A DNA stretch of 40,258 nt from assembly GCA_012728785.1 (NCBI GenBank), contig JAAYEK010000201.1, positions 1 through 40,258 of the forward strand. The letters are read 5' to 3'. A program made the position numbers and the translations under genes. This stretch comes from Bacillota bacterium (GTDB taxonomy: Bacteria; Bacillota; UBA4882; UBA8346). The notes under the pieces are model-generated. The model was not told the origin of the DNA and did no database searches. It saw only the letters and a list, made by a program, of their open reading frames with translations. Positions 38,111 to 40,258 of the stretch are shown one piece after another. Numbering within the stretch: position 1 is the stretch's first letter; each line of letters begins with the position of its first letter.

Positions 38111-40252
38111 TTATCGCACCAACCGGCTGACTCGATAAACCCTCTGTACACCATCTACCCGGCTTATTCGTTTAAAAATCGCTTGAATTTGATCCGAATT
38201 GGCGATTTCAAGAGTTAGGTTGATATATGCCTTCCCCTTCTTCGAACGGGCCTTGGCTGCATTTAAATATAATTTTAATTCCGAGATCGCATTCAAGACA
38301 TCCGTCAGTAGATTGACCCGATCATCTCCTTCAATTTCGATATCTACCGTATAAGTACCAGTTATAGTCCGGTCCCATTCAACCTCGATAATTCTTTCCT
38401 TGTCCTCTGTTAAAAGATTGGGACAATCGAGCCGGTGTACTGAAACTCCTTTACCTCTAGTTATGAAACCGATAATCGGGTCGCCTGGCACTGGATTACA
38501 ACATTTTGAAAAACGGACCAAGATATTATCGACTCCCCGGACCTTAATTCCCAGTCCTGGACGGCGAGATCTTCTTTTCTCTTCGGTTTCGGGAACCGCT
38601 GGTTTCGCCTGTTCTTTCACGATACCCAATTTATTAAGAACCTGGTTGGGTGTTACCTTCAGATCACCGATGGCCGCCAATAAGTCGTCCATGTTCATAA
38701 ATCCTAATTTCTTGGCTGCTTCGTTCAACTGCTCTAAACGGGCGCTTTCCTGAAAATCAAAGCCTTGCTTTCTTATCTCTCTCTCTAATAATTCACGGCC
38801 GATTTGAATGTTTTCTTCCCGGTTTTGTTCCCTGATCCATTGTCGAATCCTGTTTTTAGACTTGGATGTTTTAACGAATTGCAACCAATCCCGACTGGGA
38901 CCGGAGGCGCCTTTAGAACTTAGTATTTGGATAATGTCCCCGTTTTTTAACTGATAATCGAGAGGCACTAATCTGCTGTTTACCTTGGCTCCCACGCACT
39001 GGTGGCCTAAAGTGGTATGGATGCTGTAAGCAAAATCCACCGGAGTCGAACCAGCCGGCAAATTCTTAACATCGCCTTGGGGAGTAAATACGAAGACTTC
39101 ATCCATGAACAACCCGATTCGTAGAGTCTCCATGAACTCCTCGGAATCTTTCATCTCTCCTTGCCATTCAATGAGATGGCGCAACCAAGCAATTTTATCT
39201 CGTAATTCTTTATCGTCCGGTCCATTTCCCTTATAGAGCCAATGAGCGGCAATACCAAATTCTGCTGTCCGGTGCATTTCCCAAGTTCGAATCTGGATTT
39301 CCAACGGCTCCCCCTTAGGACCGATCAAGGTGGTGTGTAAGGATTGATACATATTTGATTTAGGCATAGCTACATAGTCTTTAAACCGTCCAGGAATTGG
39401 TTTCCATAGCGTATGCACTATTCCTAACACTTCATAACAATCCTGGACCGTGGAGACGATTACTCTTAAGCCCATTAAATCGTAAATCTCGGTAAAATCC
39501 TTACTTTGTTCCTGCATCTTTGCATAAATACTATAAAAATGCTTGGGACGGCCCTGGACTTCCGCCTTAATTTCCATCTCCGTCAAAGCCCGCTCCAGGG
39601 TTTTTTTGACCTCATAAATATAACCCTCGCGTTCTTGGCGCTTCTTAGCGACTTTATTAACCAAATCATAATAAGCGTCAGGGTCCAAATACCGTAAAGA
39701 TAGATCCTCCAATTCCCACTTTACTTTCCACATCCCCAACCGATGGGTCAAGGGAGCATAAATCTCAATGGTCTCCCGGGCGATGTTTCTTTGTTTCGCT
39801 ACCGGTAGGTGTTTTAAGGTCCTCATATTATGGAGCCGGTCGGCCAATTTAATAATGATCACTCTTAAGTCTTGGGTCATCGCCAAAAACATTTTACGTA
39901 AGTTTTCCATTTGTTGCTCTTGCTTATTTTGAAAGGCGAGCCGGCTTAATTTGGTTACTCCGTCAACTAACAAAGCTACTTCCGAACCAAATTTATTTTT
40001 TATTTCATCGATTTCAATTTTAGTATCTTCGACAACATCATGAAGTAAAGCCGCAATTATCGAAACCGTGTCCATTCCTAATTCATAAACGATCAGCGCT
40101 ACTTCCAAGGGATGCAAAATATAAGCTTCACCCGAATCCCGTTTTTGACCTTGATGGGCTAAAAACGCAAAGTCATAAGCTGACTTGATCTTTGCCAAGT
40201 CGGATTCGGACTTAACACCGCCTAGTTTTTGAAGCAGTTCCTCAATAGTCAT
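38111..40252 (-). CDS. rel: Bifunctional (p)ppGpp synthetase/hydrolase
   Basis: This 713-aa RelA/SpoT protein of full Firmicutes Rel length makes and degrades the stringent-response alarmone. The hydrolase HD domain has H71-D72 in LLHDVVEDT and HP at 47-48. The synthetase domain includes YDLMGLRVIV, GRFKDYVAMPKSNMYQSLHTT and EIQIRTWEMHRTAEFGIAAHW (in part). The TGS domain (VFVFTPQGDVKNLP, about 390-450) and C-terminal ACT domain (about 640-713) bind the ribosome and regulate activity. The start at 40252 gives the expected MTIEELL opening; only 6 bases upstream are in the window, so its ribosome binding site is not visible. Confidence 0.97.
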   Translation of the reverse strand: MTIEELLQKLGGVKSESDLAKIKSAYDFAFLAHQGQKRDSGEAYILHPLEVALIVYELGMDTVSIIAALLHDVVEDTKIEIDEIKNKFGSEVALLVDGVTKLSRLAFQNKQEQQMENLRKMFLAMTQDLRVIIIKLADRLHNMRTLKHLPVAKQRNIARETIEIYAPLTHRLGMWKVKWELEDLSLRYLDPDAYYDLVNKVAKKRQEREGYIYEVKKTLERALTEMEIKAEVQGRPKHFYSIYAKMQEQSKDFTEIYDLMGLRVIVSTVQDCYEVLGIVHTLWKPIPGRFKDYVAMPKSNMYQSLHTTLIGPKGEPLEIQIRTWEMHRTAEFGIAAHWLYKGNGPDDKELRDKIAWLRHLIEWQGEMKDSEEFMETLRIGLFMDEVFVFTPQGDVKNLPAGSTPVDFAYSIHTTLGHQCVGAKVNSRLVPLDYQLKNGDIIQILSSKGASGPSRDWLQFVKTSKSKNRIRQWIREQNREENIQIGRELLEREIRKQGFDFQESARLEQLNEAAKKLGFMNMDDLLAAIGDLKVTPNQVLNKLGIVKEQAKPAVPETEEKRRSRRPGLGIKVRGVDNILVRFSKCCNPVPGDPIIGFITRGKGVSVHRLDCPNLLTEDKERIIEVEWDRTITGTYTVDIEIEGDDRVNLLTDVLNAISELKLYLNAAKARSKKGKAYINLTLEIANSDQIQAIFKRISRVDGVQRVYRVSRLVR

Positions 40253-40258
40253 CCTTAA

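Overview
The window looks like chromosome from an anaerobic, low- to mid-GC, Gram-positive-type bacterium (Bacillota, in or near Clostridia; this is inference). The reasons are strong GGAGG-type ribosome binding sites, several TTG starts, the rel-dtd gene pair typical of Firmicutes, a dipeptide-type ABC importer feeding a hemicellulose locus, a chemotaxis receptor, and a run of oxygen-sensitive B12-dependent radical SAM enzymes. Most genes are on the minus strand. No rRNA, tRNA, CRISPR array or intact insertion sequence was recognised.

Region 1 (1-7547, minus) is a tightly packed operon-like cluster. It holds four B12-binding radical SAM proteins, one of them cut by the window edge, a GH3-family acyl-adenylating enzyme and a GNAT-like protein. 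Overlapping stops and starts suggest co-expression. The pathway is not one I recognise, and this is the best candidate for an undescribed system. Two intergenic spacers in it carry the same 47-bp element at 34/47 identity.

Region 2 (7744-20582, minus) is an arabinoxylan-oligosaccharide utilisation locus. It has two GH51 arabinofuranosidases, a LacI-type regulator, a GH120 beta-xylosidase, and a complete importer (binding protein, two permeases, two ATPases). Upstream of the importer lie two matching LacI-type operators and a small leader ORF. The scheme is import of substituted xylo-oligosaccharides, intracellular removal of arabinose and xylose, and sugar-responsive repression.

Region 3 (20640-25634) is mixed. 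It has a decayed SGNH/GDSL hydrolase, a lipoprotein with Ig-like and beta-helix domains, uppP with a terminator, and a cation:proton antiporter translationally close to a PII-like protein.

Region 4 (26098-29060) carries, on the plus strand, a methyl-accepting chemotaxis protein and a Ku DNA-end-binding protein without an adjacent ligD.

Region 5 (29089-37502, minus) is a signalling region. A five-gene operon encodes a membrane histidine kinase, a receiver-PAS-kinase hybrid, two receiver proteins with degenerate HD-GYP domains, and an intact HD-GYP phosphodiesterase. A paralogous HD-GYP gene lies further upstream and appears to start at AUC. Between them are a truncated TPM-domain remnant, a GC-rich octamer repeat and one copy of a 90-bp dispersed repeat whose other copy lies beside the lacI-type gene.

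Region 6 (37526-40252, minus) is housekeeping: dtd and the bifunctional (p)ppGpp synthetase/hydrolase rel.
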